A stretch of 64,000 bases of DNA from Patiria pectinifera (Eukaryota; Echinodermata; Asteroidea; Valvatida; Asterinidae). Each line of letters begins with the position of its first letter. Within the stretch, counting starts at the first letter, position 1. The stretch is taken from the NCBI GenBank assembly GCA_029964075.1, contig CM057140.1, positions 7,954,643-8,018,642 of the forward strand, in the 5' to 3' direction. Of the stretch, positions 12,010 to 46,383 are shown piece after piece. Position numbers and translations under genes: made by a program. The notes below the pieces were generated by a model that saw only the letters and a list, made by a program, of their open reading frames with translations, searched no databases and was not told the origin of the DNA.

Positions 12010-13130
12010 AGGTATAAGCTGGACGCACCAACAGTTTTGAGTCCATATCAAGAGTCAGCACTGGTCTCACTGATGTCTGTTAAAAAGGGACATTATAGTG
12101 AAAGAAGTTTGTTTTTGTAGACTTCTGTACAAGTTTTTTTTTTCAGGCTTCGGTGCTAATAACCCGACGTTTCTCTACTATATTAGATGCATTGGGGGAA
12201 TTTAGCAATTGCCATGGGAAGATGCTTGCATTAAACATGTCCGACTGCATATCATTTGTATTTTGTTCTTACTATGCATACATTATACTCTAATATATAA
12301 ATGCACCTATCAATTAATCATTATGTACATTATTTTCAGATACTTATATAACTGTGATTAACTTATTTATGCTTAACAAAGTTTGGAGTCTCAATTGAAA
12401 TTCAGTTTTACAAATTTATAGGGTAAAGAAAATCGTAAATTTCTATCTAATTTATACTGAATCCTTTGTTATTTTACATTGTTCTATGCTTAGTTTTTAC
12501 GTGATTATTTACATACTTGTTCATGGTAAACCTGAAAATATTAATTCGATGTATTTTTTTAGGTCAAGTTTTCTTTTTGCAACCAGGTTGGATTCCATAT
12601 ACAATTGACATTAATGTAACTATAATATGTATCATAAAATTAGTCAATAAAAAAATATAACTAAAAAGCCGAACATAAACAAGTAAAATATGAAAGGAGA
12701 AGGCATACAAATTTTGATTCAGGCTAATAGTTTAAAATAAAGTAAAATTATCTTAAAATTCATGCATGTAACAAATCTAATTTTCTTTCAGGAGAACACT
12801 GTTTAACTCATTTCACTCTGAACTCTACTTGTTTTCAATTTCAGACTTATCTTAAATTGTCAGCTCAATATAAAAAGTAGCATTAATTGTTACCATTCAA
12901 CTCAGTATAGGCCTATATACTATGACTGCAAGATGAAAAAAAAATACATTACCATTAAACATATTTTTTTTAAGACTAAATCTAAATCTAAATCTCACTT
13001 ACATATTTAAAGACTATAAGCGATCGAAAAGCGATCTGCATGTTGTCAATTAACTTTAATTTTGCCATGGCGAATCTACCACTTTGTGTAAAAAATGATC
13101 AGATCTAGAATATCGCTGATCCAGTTAATC
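12010..13130. other. AT-rich 3' flank of the receptor gene
   Basis: Downstream of the receptor stop on the minus strand. Probably includes its 3' UTR; ATTAAA (minus) at 13055-13060 is a candidate poly(A) signal about 75 nt after the stop. Nothing else recognised. Confidence 0.45.
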
Positions 13131-13132
13131 AG

Positions 13133-34936
<21,804 letters not shown>

Positions 34937-35415
34937 GGTGTCTTTCGAACTCAGCTAATGGTATGTCAACCTGTAAAGTTGATAAAGAAAAGCAATATAC
35001 ATGTATATACCAAATATTTTACGGACTTTACGGACAAAACAGTCTACAGTGTTTTATAAAATTACAGCCGGCGCATATGTTGCTTTAGGACATATATTTA
35101 AAGGCAAACCAAACATACCTTTAGTTTTAATATACAATGTGGAAATAACGCACGATACTTCATCCTTCCCCCCTTTTTGAAAAAAAACCCTCAAACCCTC
35201 CTGCCTCTCCACCCCACCCACCCCAAAAATTTGGTTCCAAATAAAAATGGACAATTAGAAGATAATGTTTTATTCAGAAAACAAATTTAGAAAACAAAAT
35301 TTGTTGTCAAACAAGAGCTACCATGGCTCCACCCCTGAATGTCAGCATTACACTTGCTGAAAGAAACGAAATTAAGCGATGAAATACAAATTCCCGACTA
35401 AAAGTATAGACTATA
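34937..35415. other. 5' flank of the receptor gene
   Basis: Presumed promoter and 5' UTR region on the minus strand. I see no clear TATA box or other motif; no gene. Confidence 0.4.
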
Positions 35416-36676
35416 CACTCTCAGAAAAAAAATACACAAGTTGTGTAAAATTTTACCATGTTTTATATTTCTATACGAACTCGCTTGCAATAGTGTAAAA
35501 ATTTACATAATGACGTGTTGGGTAAAAGTTTTCTGGACAGTTGTGTAAAAGTTTACTTGATGTTTGTGTAAATATATTTACACATTATTATTAGGTAAAA
35601 GACAATAAAGTAAACTTTACATAACTTTCAGGTGAAACAATAACTATATTATCATGTAAAATCGTGTTTTCTAAACCGTAACAACTACGGAAGCCCATCA
35701 AAACACGACCTGTTTCATTTTGATTGTGTTTATTCCCTTCCCGAACTGTTGGAGAAACCAGGACGTCTGTGACAACTTACTGTCGGTCTTTTGAAGATAA
35801 CATTTTCCTCAAGCTCTTTGTGATTGTCATACCGTCCCCAATCCATAGCAAGTATTGGACACTTTGCAAGATAAGATACAACAGTACAGGATGCATAACC
35901 CATGGCCCACAGCTCGGCCACGGCGAGTATGCAAGCATGAATGTATACGTGTACATTCATGGTCAACTACATACATACATACAGGTCAACTCGTACGCGA
36001 ACCAACTCGTACGCGACCAACTCGTACACAGGACAACTCGTACGTGGACAAATTCGTACGCGGTCCAACTCGTACACAGAATTAAACTCGTACACAAAAT
36101 TATATGTGGTCGACGATTCTTGACTATGTACTACTGGGAACGGTGTATCGTTCAATTTCTTTAATTTGGCTAATTTTGGCCCGCATACGAGTTGGCTGGC
36201 GTGCGAGTTGTCCCGCGTACATGTACGAGTTGTCTCGCTACGAGTCGGGTTCACGTACGAGTTGATACTAATAATATTAAGACTATCCTGAGGCTTTTAT
36301 CGTACAAAGTGTCCAAGCATTTCTGGGGCTGGGGGACGGTGTAACAATCACAAAATCTTTAGAAAATTTACCTTCAAAGACCGAATTAGCTGCGGCACAT
36401 CCCCTCGTTGTTCGAGACGTCACGGCGTACTCCATCTTCACTTATGCTGTGCTGTGCTGCATCGCGTCACAGCGTGTACGTTTTTACCTTGTTTTTAGTG
36501 AGTTTTACCTAATTGCAGTACGTTTTTACATAATTAAGGTAAACTGACTACTTTACTTATTCAATATGTATTTTACAATTTACATGTTTTCGAGTTTTTC
36601 GAATTTTACCGAAATTGTGCATTATTTTACATAACAATTTGTACCTAATTATTTTTTACATATCTTTTTGAGAGTG
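35416..36676. mobile_element. Foldback element with CAACTCGTACG minisatellite, copy 1
   Basis: Ends CACTCTCAGAAAAA / TTTTTGAGAGTG, flanked by TATA/TACA. Subterminal arms carry GTGTAAAA-TTTAC motifs in mirrored order; further in, TTGAAGATAACATTTTC ... is mirrored by GAAAATTTACCTTCAA. The centre is an array of CAACTCGTACGCG units (35985-36110) that reverses to CGAGTTG (36180-36260). Non-coding. Confidence 0.85.
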
Positions 36677-36879
36677 TACAGTCTCCGGTCTCTTAAAACT
36701 CAGTGTCACTAAATATTTGTACACATGTAGTTTTATTGCGCAGATATGAATTCCCACGTCATATTCTGATTCATCTGTGTATACTTTCTCTCGGTTTTTT
36801 CATGGCTGATTGTTTGCATTTAATATTGGCTTCCTGCTTCTTCTTTTGTTGGCCTCAGAGGCTTATAACACACTTCTGG

Positions 36880-37320
36880 TCAGGGGCGTAAATCACGGGA
36901 GGGGGCGGGGCGGGGGAATATATCCCCCAACTTTTTGACCAGGGAAGATGGGCTATTAAATCGAGTCCCCCCCCCCTCCGCAGTTTTTCGTGATGAGAAA
37001 AAAATGCAAAATTTGAGGTTTTTTCCGAACATCCCAACAACAAAAATGTATCAAACAGCACTGAACTGTGTAGAAACAAAGCACAAAAGCTTTTAAAATG
37101 CGCCGTGTTGACGTAAGCGCGCCCCCATCTGAAGAACGCCCCCTAGTGTAATGTGGTATCCCCCCCCCCCCCCGCTTTTCGAATTTCCGGTCATCTCTCA
37201 TCTCCCCACTCGCCGACACTGCTTCGGGGGAAGGGGGGGGGGGGGGGGTTGACACCTGCGCCAGGAGGAACAGGGCTTTACTCCGAAACACAATAACTGC
37301 AACTGAAAACCGACTCGTCA
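36880..37320. repeat. G/C-tract repeat debris
   Basis: Begins AGGGGCGTAAATCACGGGAG and contains several 8-12 bp C and G runs like those in the hAT-like elements; ends not identified. Confidence 0.4.
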
Positions 37321-37683
37321 GGTAAAGGAGAGACTTTTAATGACAAAATCCAGAAAAGTCCAAACGCACGTTGATACCGCGAAAAAAGACGCGGCACAGA
37401 GGGCGCTATCACCACTACTGGCGCTGGGGGTGCATAAATATTTTGAAGGTTGGGGGGGGGGGGGAACTGAAGGCACTAATGATACACATTTCTGTTCAAA
37501 AAAAGATTTTAAATGGGAGCACCTGGGGGCATGGACTTTCGGGGGTGGGGGTGGGGGAGGTGTGTGCATCCGTGGCCCATCGTAGCAAAGATGGTAGATG
37601 GGATAGCCTTGGTCAAGGCGCTAAATGTTATTCATCCCGGCCGTGGCGCGTAAACGATACCCTCGCTATGGCCATGCATTATG

Positions 37684-38234
37684 CAGTGCATTAAAAATAC
37701 AGCGCGAACAGCGACCTCATGCGGCCACCATTTCTATGCAAATTACTTGGACCCAATATCGCGCCTTGGTTCAATCGTCGGCAAAAGCTTATTTTTTTCT
37801 TAATTTTGCGCTGGATTCTAGCGCACGACCTCGTATGCGAATACAGATAAGTGTACGCGGGGCTGATAATTATGTGGAGTGTCCAATCACACCTTGGTAA
37901 ATCCGGACGTCATCAAATTGTTTGCAGCTAGCTATTCGCCTTTTGCGGAAGTGACAGGAACCACAGTTTTGTGCATTGGTGCCGTGTGCAGAGACACATA
38001 ACGTGTACGTGTACATGTATGGATTATGTACATGTACATGTACGGTGCCACGTTTTACTAAGCAAGTTTCCCCGCAACGATCGACCAATAAGAAAACGAC
38101 ATTTAACATAATGAGCACCACCCCCAAAACCTCACATGGACGATTGAACCAAGGCGCTATATTGGGTCCAACTGATTTGCGTAAAAATAGTGGCCGCGTG
38201 AGGTCGCTGTTCGCGCTGTATTTTTAATGCACTG
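37684..38234. mobile_element. Nested inverted-repeat element inside the 4.66-kb element
   Basis: CAGTGCATTAAAAATACAGC at the left is mirrored by GCTGTATTTTTAATGCACTG at the right; arms of ~95 bp stay about 90% alike through TTGGACCCAATAT and GCGCCTTGGTTCAAT. Target duplication not clear. Confidence 0.85.
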
Positions 38235-38250
38235 TACTGCATGCATAGGG

Positions 38251-41200
38251 GTGCAGACCAGTAAATCGGTCCGAAATTGCCTGCGCCGGCCAAATCACGA
38301 TTTGCATGCCCTCAAAATCTTCGGTATTTGAGCATGCTGTGGGCCATGAACTTGAGGGTTTGTTAAAAATATGGATGGAAACCGTGCACAGGACTTGGAG
38401 CTTGCAGTTCTGTGTAATTTTGATGTAATTTGGACCCTAAAAGCGCTCTACTTTGCAATGGAGTGTAGGCATCGTTTTTCAAAATGGCGATGGGCTTCAG
38501 GACTATTTTCAGGGGTGATCGTCTTCAGATGGAAATTTCTCCTAAAAGTCATCAGTTGACCCCCCGTAAATTGAACAGAAATTGAAAGATGATGAAATAA
38601 GCTTTAATTTGATGTGTGTCTCGAACACCTTGGAGAGTTGTGAGTATTTTTCCCGAATTTTTGAAGTTGGAGCATTTACCATTGGGGTCTATGGAAGTTT
38701 ATTTACTGGTCTGCTACCTGTAGTTTCAAAATGGCGTCTTCCACCGTTTGTTGTCAAAATGTTTGCGGAGTGGTTTTTTTCAGGGGGCGGAACCTGGGGG
38801 CAGCGTTTCAAAAGGGGTCACCAATGGCGGTTCCGCAACAAATGCGCCCAAAATCTGAATAGGGCCGATGGACCGTCCTCCGAGCTCAGGAATTTCGAGC
38901 GAAAAAGGGGGGGGGGGTAATTTTGGGTCGGAAGGCGCAAACACTCAATTCACGCCCGTTGGGGGCGCCCTACAGTAAGGTAGCCGCAAACAGAGGGCTT
39001 GTTTTCAGGCCAGAAATCGCAGTCAGAGATTTTTTTCTCGCAATTTTTTGATGAAATATGAGTCATCCATCCTTCCTCGCGCCGTACAAGTGGTTTGGAG
39101 AAATTTTTCAAAACCTCGCTTCTCTGTAGTTTCAAAATGGCGTCTTCCACCGTTTGTTGTCAAAATGTTTGCGGAGTGGTTTTTTTTTCAGGGGGGCGGA
39201 ACCTGGGGGGGGGGGGCAGCGTTTCAAAAGGGGTCACCAATGGCGGTTCCGCAACAAATGCGCCCAAAATCTGAATAGGGCCGATGGACCGTCCTCCGAT
39301 CACAGGAATTTCGAGCGAACAAGGGGGTAATTTGGGGTCGGAAGGAGCAAAACTCAATTCACGCCCGTTGGGGGCGCCCTACAGTAAGGTAGCCGCAAAC
39401 AGAGGGCTTGTTTTCAGGCCAGAAATCGCAGTCAGAGATTTTTTTCGCAATTTTTGATGAAATATGAGTCATCCATCCTTCCTCGCGCCGTACAAGTGGT
39501 TTGGAGAAATTTTTCAAAACCTCGCTTCTCTATAGGGTGCAGACCAGTAAATCGGTCCGAAATTGCCTGCGCCGGCCAAATCACGATTTGCATGCCCTCA
39601 AAATCTTCGGTATTTGAGCATGCTGTGGGCCATGAACTTGAGGGTTTGTTAAAAATATGGATGGAAACCGTGCACAGGACTTGGAGCTTGCAGTTCTGTG
39701 TAATTTTGATGTAATTTGGACCCTAAAAGCGCTCTACTTTGCAATGGAGTGTAGGCATCGTTTTTCAAAATGGCGATGGGCTTCAGGACTATTTTCAGGG
39801 GTGATCGTCTTCAGATGGAAATTTCTCCTAAAAGTCATCAGTTGACCCCCCGTAAATTGAACAGAAATTGAAAGATGATGAAATAAGCTTTAATTTGATG
39901 TGTGTCTCGAACACCTTGGAGAGTTGTGAGTATTTTTCCCGAATTTTTGAAGTTGGAGCATTTACCATTGGGGTCTATGGAAGTTTATTTACTGGTCTGC
40001 TACCTGTAGTTTCAAAATGGCGTCTTCCACCGTTTGTTGTCAAAATGTTTGCGGAGTGGTTTTTTCAGGGGCGGAACCTGGGGGCAGCGTTTCAAAAGGG
40101 GTCACCAATGGCGGTTCCGCAACAAATGCGCCCAAAATCTGAATAGGGCCGATGGACCGTCCTCCGATCACAGGAATTTCGAGCGAACAAGGGGAGGGGG
40201 TCATTTAGGGGAAGAATGGAGAAAACGGTCGATGCCGGCCCATTGGGGGCGCCCTACAGTAAGGTAGCCGCAAACAGAGGGCTTGTTTTCAGGCCAGAAA
40301 TCGCAGTCAGAGATTTTTTTCTCGCAATTTTTTGATGAAATATGAGTCATCCATCCTTCCTCGCGCCGTACAAGTGGTTTGGAGAAATTTTTCAAAACCT
40401 CGCTTCTCTGTAGTTTCAAAATGGCGTCTTCCACCGTTTGTTGTCAAAATGTTTGCGGAGTGGTTTTTTTTCAGGGGGGCGGAACCTGGGGGGGGGGCAG
40501 CGTTTCAAAAGGGGTCACCAATGGCGGTTCCGCAACAAATGCGCCCAAAATCTGAATAGGGCCGATGGACCGTCCTCCGATCACAGGAATTTCGAGCGAA
40601 CAAATTGGGGGGTAATTTGGGGTCGGAAGGAGCAAAAACTCAATTCACGCCCGTTGGGGGCGCCCTACAGTAAGGTAGCCGCAAACAGAGGGCTTGTTTT
40701 CAGGCCAGAAATCGCAGTCAGAGATTTTTTTCTCGCAATTTTTTGATGAAATATGAGTCATCCATCCTTCCTCGCGCCGTACAAGTGGTTTGGAGAAATT
40801 TTTCAAAACCTCGCTTCTCTATAGGGTGCAGACCAGTAAATCGGTCCGAAATTGCCTGCGCCGGCCAAATCACGATTTGCATGCCCTCAAAATCTTCGGT
40901 ATTTGAGCATGCTGTGGGCCATGAACTTGAGGGTTTGTTAAAAATATGGATGGAAACCGTGCACAGGACTTGGAGCTTGCAGTTCTGTGTAATTTTGATG
41001 TAATTTGGACCCTAAAAGCGCTCTACTTTGCAATGGAGTGTAGGCATCGTTTTTCAAAATGGCGATGGGCTTCAGGACTATTTTCAGGGGTGATCGTCTT
41101 CAGATGGAAATTTCTCCTAAAAGTCATCAGTTGACCCCCCGTAAATTGAACAGAAATTGAAAGATGATGAAAGAAGCTTTAATTTGATGTGTGTCTCGAA

Positions 41201-42185
41201 CACCTTGGAGAGTTGTGAGTATTTTCCCGAATTTTTGAAGTTGGAGCATTTACCATTGGGGTCTATGGAAGTTTATTTACTGGTCTGCTACCTGTAGTTT
41301 CAAAATGGCGTCTTCCACCGTTTGTTGTCAAAATGTTTGCGGAGTGGTTTTTTTTTCAGGGGGGCGGAACCTGGGGGGGGGGGGGCAGCGTTTCAAAAGG
41401 GGTCACCAATGGCGGTTCCGCAACAAATGCGCCCAAAATCTGAATAGGGCCGATGGACCGTCCTCCGATCACAGGAATTTCGAGCGAACAAGGGGGGGGG
41501 GGGTAATTTGGGGTCGGAAGGAGCAAAAACTCAATTCACGCCCGTTGGGGGCGCCCTACAGTAAGGTAGCCGCAAACAGAGGGCTTGTTTTCAGGCCAGA
41601 AATCGCAGTCAGAGATTTTTTTCTCGCAATTTTTTGATGAAATATGAGTCATCCATCCTTCCTCGCGCCGTACAAGTGGTTTGGAGAAATTTTTCAAAAC
41701 CTCGCTTCTCTATAGGGTGCAGACCAGTAAATCGGTCCGAAATTGCCTGCGCCGGCCAAATCACGATTTGCATGCCCTCAAAATCTTCGGTATTTGAGCA
41801 TGCTGTGGGCCATGAACTTGAGGGTTTGTTAAAAATATGGATGGAAACCGTGCACAGGACTTGGAGCTTGCAGTTCTGTGTAATTTTGATGTAATTTGGA
41901 CCCTAAAAGCGCTCTACTTTGCAATGGAGTGTAGGCATCGTTTTTCAAAATGGCGATGGGCTTCAGGACTATTTTCAGGGGTGATCGTCTTCAGATGGAA
42001 ATTTCTCCTAAAAGTCATCAGTTGACCCCCCGTAAATTGAACAGAAATTGAAAGATGATGAAATAAGCTTTAATTTGATGTGTGTCTCGAACACCTTGGA
42101 GAGTTGTGAGTATTTTTCCCGAATTTTTGAAGTTGGAGCATTTACCATTGGGGTCTATGGAAGTTTATTTACTGGTCTGCTACCA
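38251..42185. repeat. Higher-order tandem array (A-B-B)(A-B-B)(A-B)(A)
   Basis: Period of the full unit is 1286 and 1289 bp; the third unit lacks one B (891 bp). The last A stops at CTGGTCTGCTACC exactly where the element's right arm begins. Confidence 0.95.
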
Positions 42186-42287
42186 TAGCGCTAGACATTA
42201 TGACTGCATGCATGACTGCGCTACGGCCGGATAAAAAACAACTAGCGCCTTGACCAAGGCTATAGATGGGAAAGATCGGACACTTAG

Positions 42288-42774
42288 CAACCTCGTCCCC
42301 ACTGTTACTTTATTTCCAACAGCGTTTCCAATAGTAAACCCTGGATAGGATACTGCAATTGGCTAGTAATGGATTTTTATCGTGTACTTGGTGCTATATA
42401 TTCACAACGTGCAGTACGTGTTTTCGCGATCATTCGTCCACGCCTGCTCGAAAATACTAATTTCCTTTCCAATTTGCTCATATTAATATGAAATATGATA
42501 CTGCATGTTGTCTCGATAAGATCGTTACAGTTTGATTTCAAAAATCGTGTTTTCGTAACTCATGCCGTGCTCGCGCTGCTACGAATTGACTCTGTTTTTA
42601 CCCCAGACACCGCATACAAAAACAAACGCTTATGTGTAAAGCATGTCCAGGCACCAGACTGTTCCTCATTTGCATACGTGTGCAAAAATCTTGCACATGC
42701 AAATGATCCAATACCAGGGTGAGAGAGCAGGTAGTGGTGGGCGCGTACTGCTCGACACCCTGGGGACGAGGTTG
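42288..42774. mobile_element. CAACCTCGTCCCCAG miniature element, copy 1
   Basis: Ends CAACCTCGTCCCCA / TGGGGACGAGGTTG, flanked by GACACTTAG and GACACTCAG (9 bp, one mismatch). Lies 16 bp beyond the 4.66-kb element. A fuller relative lies at 59534-60533. Confidence 0.85.
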
Positions 42775-43052
42775 GACACTCAGCTGAAAAAATATGAAAA
42801 GTAGCTGCTCATGGGGAAGGGCGCCACGGCCGCCACTACGTTCCAGGTAGGTAAAAAGAACATTTGCTCCAGTCACTCCACGCGATAACGTAGTTGTACA
42901 TAGCCACTGAGTATTTTTCTTTTGGAGAAAAGAATCTCCAATCTGGAGAAAAGGATCCCCCATAGTGAACAAATTCAATGCTGATGCCAGAAGTCGGTTG
43001 TTTGTTTCTGTCATTTATCCTAACCTGTCATACATCATTATTAATAATGAAG

Positions 43053-43378
43053 CAAGGGCGGATCCAGAACACAATTTTTTGGGGGGGGCCGGGGGGAACA
43101 AATTTTGGAAACCAAAAAGTGGGTCCAAAAAATTACGGCTTGGGGTTCTGTGCCCGCTCAACGGCCCGAAAAATGTTTGGATTGTAAATGCTCTGTAATG
43201 TGGTGGGATCTGAGGCAATTTCTGCCCACATTAACCAATTTATTTTTGAGGAAAAGATGGCGGTGTACGCAGTGCTTGCCTTTATTGCGACGTCACTTAA
43301 AAACAAAAAAAATGGTTGTTTTTTTTTGGGGGGGGGGGGCATAATTGGTTTTTTTTTTCTCCTTGATCCGCACTGAAG
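43053..43378. mobile_element. GGGCGGATCCAG-type element, second copy
   Basis: Left AGGGCGGATCCAGAACACAA, right CTTGATCCGCACT, with G runs near both ends and TGTGGTGGGATCTGAGGCAA inside; same family as 32364-32668. Confidence 0.65.
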
Positions 43379-43389
43379 CGTTCAATCAT

Positions 43390-44590
43390 TGCATTGTACA
43401 ATGTATATAGAGTACGTGCATTCAGCGTATTATTTGGCCATTACATGGGCCAAGGGATTGAGAATATGACAAATCGGAGGAATGAATTAAGATTCAAGAA
43501 CCATATAATTTCAGAGCATTCATCTCTGTGTAAAAAGAACGCATTAATTAAAATAACACAATGTAAATATATTGGCTCCAGTTTGTCATACTGCGCCCTT
43601 TGGAATACCTACAACTGGTATATGTATATACAAGAATAAACACAAGCGCAAAATTAATATTAACTGCTTTTCATTGAGCACGTGCATGGCCCTTCATTTG
43701 AAAATAAAAAGAGAGCTACTTTTGAATAGCCCATTCTGTCTAGAAACAGACTAATATTAAATGCACGCGCAAACGGTTCATACTACTGTAGATGAATATC
43801 GTAAAGGCAATTAGGTATGATGTTATGTTAGTTTAGAAGTTCTTTCATACGGAACGCCATTGCAGCCTTCGCTGGTCTGTTCGTGTTTTGAGTCATTGCA
43901 TGGTCATTCAACTCGGCTGTTTTGTCATTTTCTTCGGCTGTTTTGTAGTAACCATTTTGTAAGTTTGGCATTTTTATTATTTTGGCTATTAATTATTCCA
44001 TTCTGTTATTTTGTTATCATTCCGTTTGCCCGTATGCAGTTTTCATCGTTTCATTTCTGCGAAATAGTGCGAATGCGGTGCGGCGGTAGCGTCATTCTAG
44101 TGGCCCTGAAACGACCGTTATTCACGGCATCGCAATTTTGTTTTCACAACATCTCAATGTTTAACGTTATCGCAGAGTTTTGCAAGTCGAGTCATAAAAG
44201 GTCAAGAAGGTCGAGTCACAGTGTGGGGTTGAGTCGAGTCGCTTCAAATTTATGCTGGAGTCAATTCGAGTCACAGGATTTGAACACCATCTTATAAATT
44301 ACAGAATGGAAGAAGGAAAACACATAGGCACCAGTTATGATAAAGATCCAAAGACTTAAAATATACTGCAATGGTACCCATTACACAGCTTCTGATGGAC
44401 ATTCCTATACCAAAGATCTACGTAACAATTAGCAACCTTGAAACTTCGGTATTATCTCTGGTTTGGCGTCGGGGCGGCATGGAATAATGTTTACGCTGAC
44501 AATGTCAAAACCAAATTGCAACGTATGAAATTGTTTCTGATTATATGGAATGTATCTAATTTTTTTTTTTTGAAAGCAGGACATAAATTT
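43390..44590. other. Intergenic, no gene recognised
   Basis: A 145-codon frame at 43860-44297 has no recognisable domain and unusual Phe/Ser content; near its end GAGTCGAGTC words recall the GGACTCG arrays. Not called as a gene. Confidence 0.4.
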
Positions 44591-44604
44591 AGCCAGAGTT
44601 CCAT

Positions 44605-45548
44605 CAGTGGCGTAGCCAGGAATTTTTCAGGGGGGGCGGCGCTGGAACATTTCACGGGGGGCGTCATGTAGGGGCGTCAATCGCTTCTCAAAAGTGGGGG
44701 GGGGGGGACATACCTTGATCAGAACTGATGCGAGCGCGAAGCCCTTACGGCGTGGGGGTTCGGGGCCCGCTTAAGGGCCCCGAAAAAAAATGGATTCTAG
44801 ATGTTCTGTGGTGTGATCTGAAGCAATTTCTTACCACTTTCCTCAATGCTTTAACTAATATTTTCTTAGCAAAAGATAGTTATTTGAACATCGTTTTCGA
44901 GGTAGGAGTCATTGAATCAGCTATCGGTATTCTGAGCTATAGGCGTGGGGTTCGGGGCCCGCTTAAGGGCCCCGAAAAAAAATGATTCTCGCTGCTCTGT
45001 GGTGTGACCTGAGGCAATTTCTTACCACTTTAACCAATAATTATCTTAGGGGGGGGGGGCGACTGGGGGGGGGCGACAAGGTTTCGTGGCTATCGCCCCC
45101 CCCCCACGCCCCGCCGTGGCTACGCCACTGATTTCAAGGAATTTTAATTGGTCTATTATTATTATTTAGCTTACATGAATGGAGGGAAAAGTTTGTGCGT
45201 GGCCGATTCGCGTGATATCGCTGACTGAAACTGTGTGACCCACGGACCACCTGTCTATAATACGTGTTCCGTGGTGTGAGCGAGCAGTGCATGTGCAGTG
45301 GGTGTTAATACGCATTTTAGATTACATTATACGCGCGCTATGTCACGCCGGTTGTCAGCTTACTGGTCCGCGGTCGCCGGTCGAAGGGTCGTTTCTCAGT
45401 GGTCATCATGTGGATCGTTCGCTACTATTTAGATTTAGATCAATGATAATTTTTTTAGAAACTTAAAATTTCAGTGGGGGGGGGGGGGGGCGACAAGGTT
45501 TCATGGGGGGGGGACGCCCCCCCACGCCCCCCGGTGGCTACGCCACTG
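44605..45548. mobile_element. Composite hAT-like element, CAGTGGCGTAGCCAGG family
   Basis: Ends CAGTGGCGTAGCCAGG / GGTGGCTACGCCACTG with exact 8-bp duplication AGTTCCAT at 44597-44604 and 45549-45556. Inside are two GGGGCCCGCTTAAGGGCCCC tandem units (44700-45050, reverse of 28130-28740), an internal second end GGCTACGCCACTG at 45130, and ~340 bp of unrelated DNA (45131-45470) before the G tract resumes, so it has itself been interrupted. Confidence 0.88.
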
Positions 45549-45764
45549 AGTTCCATCAAGGGCTTGAGAAATCGCCCGAAGCCGATGATCAAACCAAGCA
45601 TTGGTAATGCGTTGAAAGTCTGGTTCCGGGATAGTAGTTTGTGTGCTACAGTATAAACCATGAGGTGGGAGTCCTCGAGTACGGCGTTTTACATGCGACC
45701 ACAATTTGATGGTTTTGCGAACATAAATTACTTTGTACATGACGCCTAGCGCACACCGTTTATT

Positions 45765-45793
45765 GGCTGTTTCGGCAACCGGCCGAAACAGCC
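45765..45793. repeat. 12-bp perfect hairpin
   Basis: GGCTGTTTCGGC, five-base loop, GCCGAAACAGCC. Confidence 0.8.
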
Positions 45794-46034
45794 TTTGTTT
45801 CCGTTATGATTTTTAATATTTTTCTTTTTTTTCAGTCATTTTACCCGTAGCATTTGTACACGATTTTTTTTGTCCAAGGCACTTTGGGCATTAAAATCAA
45901 TCCGATTGCCTTTTTTACGCCCGAACTATGGCATCGATCTGTCAGGACAAGTCCCAACTGTAGTGCGACAGTTGGGTCGGCCCAACTGTAGTTAGGACGC
46001 TCGCCGCGTGGCGCTGTATGAATCGGCCAACATG

Positions 46035-46350
46035 AACAGAGCTCAGAGCTGTTGGGAATGTTTGATATAGTTGTACAGCATCGTAAACTATAGTTCGGAC
46101 TGCAAAATAAAAAGATTGGAGTGACCATAGATGGGCCATCCCATAGCTAATTTTAATGGTCCCAAGTAAAGTCAGACGTGTATCAAAGCTGTAGTGAATG
46201 TTTTATAGTTGTGATACAGCAACGTAAACTATAGTTCGGACCGTAAAATAAGAATGTTGGAGTGCAACTATAGATGGGCCCCACTCATAGCTAATTTTAA
46301 TGGTTCCAAATAAAGTAAGACGTGTATCAGAGCTGTTGGGAATGTGTTAT
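46035..46350. repeat. Two tandem copies of a ~150-bp unit
   Basis: CGTAAACTATAGTTCGGAC, then ATAGATGGGCC and ATAGCTAATTTTAATGG, recur at about 46083 and 46232. Confidence 0.8.
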
Positions 46351-46383
46351 ATAGCCAGGTTGCATACGGTTGGAATAGATTCC

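Larger units (their letters stand above)
37604..42262. mobile_element. 4.66-kb TIR element carrying a higher-order tandem array
   Basis: Ends TAGCCTTGGTCAAGGCGCTA and TAGCGCCTTGACCAAGGCTA, perfectly inverted over 20 bp and imperfectly to ~47 bp (CCGGCCGTGGCGC / GCGCTACGGCCGG). Exact 9-bp target duplication TAGATGGGA at 37595-37603 and 42263-42271; 9 bp fits the MULE group, but no transposase is present. Contents: a nested inverted-repeat element (37684-38234), then tandem units A (~470 bp; 38251, 39537, 40826, 41717) and B (~405 bp; 38721, 39127, 40007, 40411, 41295) in the order A-B-B-A-B-B-A-B-A. Copies are nearly identical. Small repeated frames in the units have no domain. Confidence 0.9.

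Noticed and set aside
38371-42025. Repeated 62-112 codon frames in the tandem array
   Set aside because: Same frame reappears because the DNA repeats; composition and termination by chance, no domain, no start context.
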